A DNA stretch of 16,271 bases from Leptolinea sp. UBA5203 (GTDB lineage Bacteria; Chloroflexota; Anaerolineae; Anaerolineales; Anaerolineaceae), in the NCBI GenBank assembly GCA_002412765.1, contig DHVR01000028.1, positions 1-16,271 on the forward strand. The letters run 5' to 3'. Below the pieces are notes generated by a model that saw only the letters and a program-made list of their open reading frames with translations, had not been told where the DNA came from and made no database searches. The position numbers and the translations under genes are program-made. Of this stretch, positions 15,101 through 16,271 are shown piece by piece. How positions within the stretch are numbered: position 1 is the first letter of the stretch; each line of letters begins with the position of its first letter.

Positions 15101-15982
15101 ATCAGCTTCAACCAGAGCCAGATCACGCCCATCCCGGGCAGCGCCCTGTGGCTGGAAGCCGTGGACGGCGCCGGCAACACCGCCAACGCGGTGCTCTGGA
15201 AGCTGCGCTCGGATCAATCCCCGCCCGAAAGCCACCTGCTGACTCTGCCGCAGTACACCGAATCCACCATCATTCCCCTGGTCTGGCAGACCACCTTCGG
15301 CGCGGAAAAAGTCTCCGCCTACGAGATCAGCTATCGCATCAACGGCAGCCCCTGGCAAACCCTGGCCGACTTCCAACCCGCGGATACCGCCAGCTACGCC
15401 TTCCTCGGCAATGCCGGCGATACCTATGATTTCAACATCCGCGCCCATGATACTTACGGCAACGTCGAAGCCTGGCAGGATGCCAAGATGGTCTCCACAA
15501 CCATCGTGGCCAACTGCACCCGCGACGCCTACGAACTGCGCGTGACCGGCGACGATAACACCTGGCAGCATGCCAACGCCTCCAGCCTGAACACGCCTGA
15601 AATTCACAACATCTGTGAGAAAGGCGACACGGATTGGTACGCCCTATCGTCTGCCAATGGCAAATATCAAAAGATGCTACTCACCCCCCAGGATGCCAGC
15701 CGGGGATACATCGTCACCGTCTACGACGCCGAAACCCTGGACGTGTTGAAACAATCCACCTCGGCCCAAAGCAAAGAACCCCTGGCCATCGAATGGACCT
15801 TTGACGATATCGACGAAATCGTGGTTCAGGTCGAGCCGGCCAATAACCAGGTCTGGGGAACCCAAACCCGCTACGAATGGCAAGTGCAAAAACCCCTCTC
15901 CGTCCTGCCCATCGGCCTGGTTTGTGGGGGTGCAGGTCTACCCGCCCTGCTGCTGCTGTTCAAAAAGAAGAAGACGGCATAA
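12110..15982 (+). CDS. Large secreted, membrane-anchored M23 (LytM-type) peptidase with multiple beta-domains
   Basis: This 1290-residue protein starts with a signal or anchor segment (MKKTLRKLTIFLLFIGSIGI and following). The M23 metallopeptidase domain is at about 190-320: H196 and D212 (YAFDFADG) as likely zinc ligands, VYLHLAQ (H264), then TGHHLHFHVH with H300 and H302. M23 enzymes cut peptidoglycan cross-bridges or Gly-rich peptides. After it come an Ig-like domain (about 362-465), a beta/gamma-crystallin-like domain (468-560, IALFSGEQFTG and ANSILLGDNTQAVLYSG), an fn3-like domain (565-660), a jelly-roll or MAM-like domain (667-818), a PPC-like domain (831-926), Ig-like and fn3-like domains (936-1136) and a final PPC-like region. 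A hydrophobic segment (about 1266-1284) and KKKK tail anchor it with the enzyme outside. I prefer ATG 12110 over 12053 because it begins the signal; GGAG lies 12 nt upstream, somewhat far. Confidence 0.88.
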   Translation: MKKTLRKLTIFLLFIGSIGIIGYVIIAGLGGKLIDLQPKEAILPTATIETSFDKTQLLAEIQPALDSAIERNKEKVLAYMIYQIEIDHLDASADKNTVLLWLAMRDASSGQLIPSEPGLAIANRDDAGTWTITLQSDAAWVNDLAALPLDLLSQDQRSQYLGQNEQSMGHDVTALTGYKLPWKAGDAKTLSGSIGHVFIYRSCVSTCLYAFDFADGTMFPVLAAKGGTVKYAVWQYQNGNTENTNYIVLEDTTTSPTTYQVYLHLAQNSIPEALRTVGAVVQQGDLIGNADDTGYSTGHHLHFHVHTNASSYWGTSVDIQFDDVPVNGGRPRTCVEAQYYPDYGSQCQTSNLYVSQNSNDHTAPTGSITSPAAYAELDQSSPPLHLELSDPSGIKSAELWVSQFDTWKKIADLPAGARVESTLDLCSAGLKSGPFSAALILEDNAGNRTADPVGLTHFVNKSTCTSAPSVCVPAAQQIALFSGEQFTGTCQILDAGMINDLSTLLPADWPGANSILLGDNTQAVLYSGNYTSGRVETLLADDPSGANNWVAFNTIQSLKVQPLSTRSETTLLAPTVNGLPATSLDSVTLRWTGAEGSNTYTHVLTGPDSYNNAIQHSALPYWSLGSLPAGEYLWTMQAEQNGAAGVTTSLAFSIPAAQFHAHQTRQAPYNESWTDLNAQEWTSNGDWKLGGLQVGDWAGPAWIFGNGAQYTGSGDLTSPPITIPKAGYGMLFSSFSDVENTSGVADKREVQVSVNGSNFFPLYEMKNEAVQRVWLNSPVFDLTSYAGKTLRFRFHFNSVDETDNQHLGWVIRNFQVALLNASAPGGSTVSTPIASGQLINGTLGSASEIHTYQLPLQENQSIKVNFSSQKSGSTFLLVRMLDDNGNILVDYQSAAFAFKALQAGSYQIQLIESTYPDGLSGTIPYQIQLTSDTIRPAIAFQTPVDGVITQGDSFTVVATASDDQEIKQVNLYWHSPVWLSDTWQLIGSDTNKADGWSISFNQSQITPIPGSALWLEAVDGAGNTANAVLWKLRSDQSPPESHLLTLPQYTESTIIPLVWQTTFGAEKVSAYEISYRINGSPWQTLADFQPADTASYAFLGNAGDTYDFNIRAHDTYGNVEAWQDAKMVSTTIVANCTRDAYELRVTGDDNTWQHANASSLNTPEIHNICEKGDTDWYALSSANGKYQKMLLTPQDASRGYIVTVYDAETLDVLKQSTSAQSKEPLAIEWTFDDIDEIVVQVEPANNQVWGTQTRYEWQVQKPLSVLPIGLVCGGAGLPALLLLFKKKKTA

Positions 15983-15999
15983 ATAGATTTGATTGAAAC

Positions 16000-16040
16000 A
16001 AGACCCTAAGGGTTTATTAAAAACCCTCAGGGTCTTTCTT
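16000..16040 (+). terminator. Intrinsic terminator of the M23 peptidase gene
   Basis: A 16-bp stem with one mismatch, AAGACCCTAAGGGTTT (16000-16015) with AAACCCTCAGGGTCTT (16021-16036), has a 5-nt loop and is followed by TCTTATTT. It starts 17 nt after the stop codon. Confidence 0.85.
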
Positions 16041-16271
16041 ATTTATGGAGAGGCACAAGTTCCATGAGTAAGAATAATCCCAAATCAACCCCCAGCATCT
16101 TTTACAGTTGTTGCGAATAAATCTATGGCGTTAAAAGCCAGCATTCAAGAATAGATGGAAAGGTAGGGGCGCGAGGCTCGCGCCCTAACGCTGGATGGAT
16201 AAAGGGACCGCTTTTGCTTATTATTTCACAGGACATACACCCGTGCAGTGTCATTGCGAGTAAATCCATAG
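16041..16271. other. Terminal spacer with repeats, no convincing gene
   Basis: After the terminator I see only an 18-codon frame (16064-16120) behind GGAGAGG, too short to call, and a near-direct repeat TTGCGAATAAATCTATGG (from about 16104) and TTGCGAGTAAATCCATAG (16254-16271). The window ends inside the second copy, so a longer repeat may continue beyond it. Confidence 0.4.
16163..16189. repeat. Short palindrome with GTAGGGG start
   Basis: GGGCGCGAG (16167-16175) and CTCGCGCCC (16177-16185) pair perfectly around one base, flanked by GTAG and TAAC. The build is the same as at 10014-10036 with a different stem sequence. Confidence 0.7.

Noticed and set aside
12278..15607. Long minus-strand frames opposite the M23 gene
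   Set aside because: They are glycine- and valine-rich antisense shadows of a GC-rich gene whose sense frame has clear domains.

Overview
The window looks like chromosomal DNA of a Chloroflexota bacterium, probably Anaerolineae-like. The clues are GTAGGGGCG...CGCCCC palindromes, CTGAGCTTGTCGAAG-type repeats, and a very large secreted M23 peptidase carrying a crystallin-like domain and a C-terminal membrane anchor. This is inference from style and gene content; there is no rRNA or other marker gene. I see no tRNA, rRNA or CRISPR array.

Layout. 1-1021 is decayed DNA: a minus-strand gene broken by an in-frame stop, with an internal duplication and a small palindrome inserted in it, then a frameshifted minus-strand lipoprotein-like remnant. 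1264-1843 is a hicAB toxin-antitoxin pair. 1916-2475 is a non-coding, MITE-like element with perfect 17-bp terminal inverted repeats and a 5-bp TTCGA duplication. It separates an OsmC-family gene (2486-2923, minus) from what looks like its original terminator. 3325-7353 is a compact AT-rich operon of three genes: a DGQHR-motif (DndB-like) protein, an unrecognised 443-residue helical protein, and a D12-class adenine-N6 DNA methyltransferase. The genes are joined by 1-nt spacing and an ATGA overlap. 7398-7784 encodes a small membrane protein. 7786-9455 is a hipBA toxin-antitoxin operon on the minus strand. 9465-10154 is a repeat-rich spacer. 10155-11207 (minus) is a diguanylate cyclase with an unrecognised N-terminal domain. 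11208-12109 is a second repeat-rich spacer ending in a GTCGAAG repeat cluster. 12110-15982 is the M23 peptidase, followed by a strong terminator.

How it fits together. Two toxin-antitoxin modules, a mobile-element scar, decayed genes and an AT-rich modification-type operon mark 1-9600 as an accessory or defence-type island. The best candidate for an undescribed system is the three-gene operon: a DNA methyltransferase, a DGQHR protein of the kind found in DNA-modification clusters (Dnd, Dpd), and a helical partner with an R-H-x3-H motif that could mark a HEPN-type nuclease. No other Dnd, Dpd or restriction genes are present. The rest (OsmC, diguanylate cyclase, M23 peptidase) is ordinary chromosomal content.
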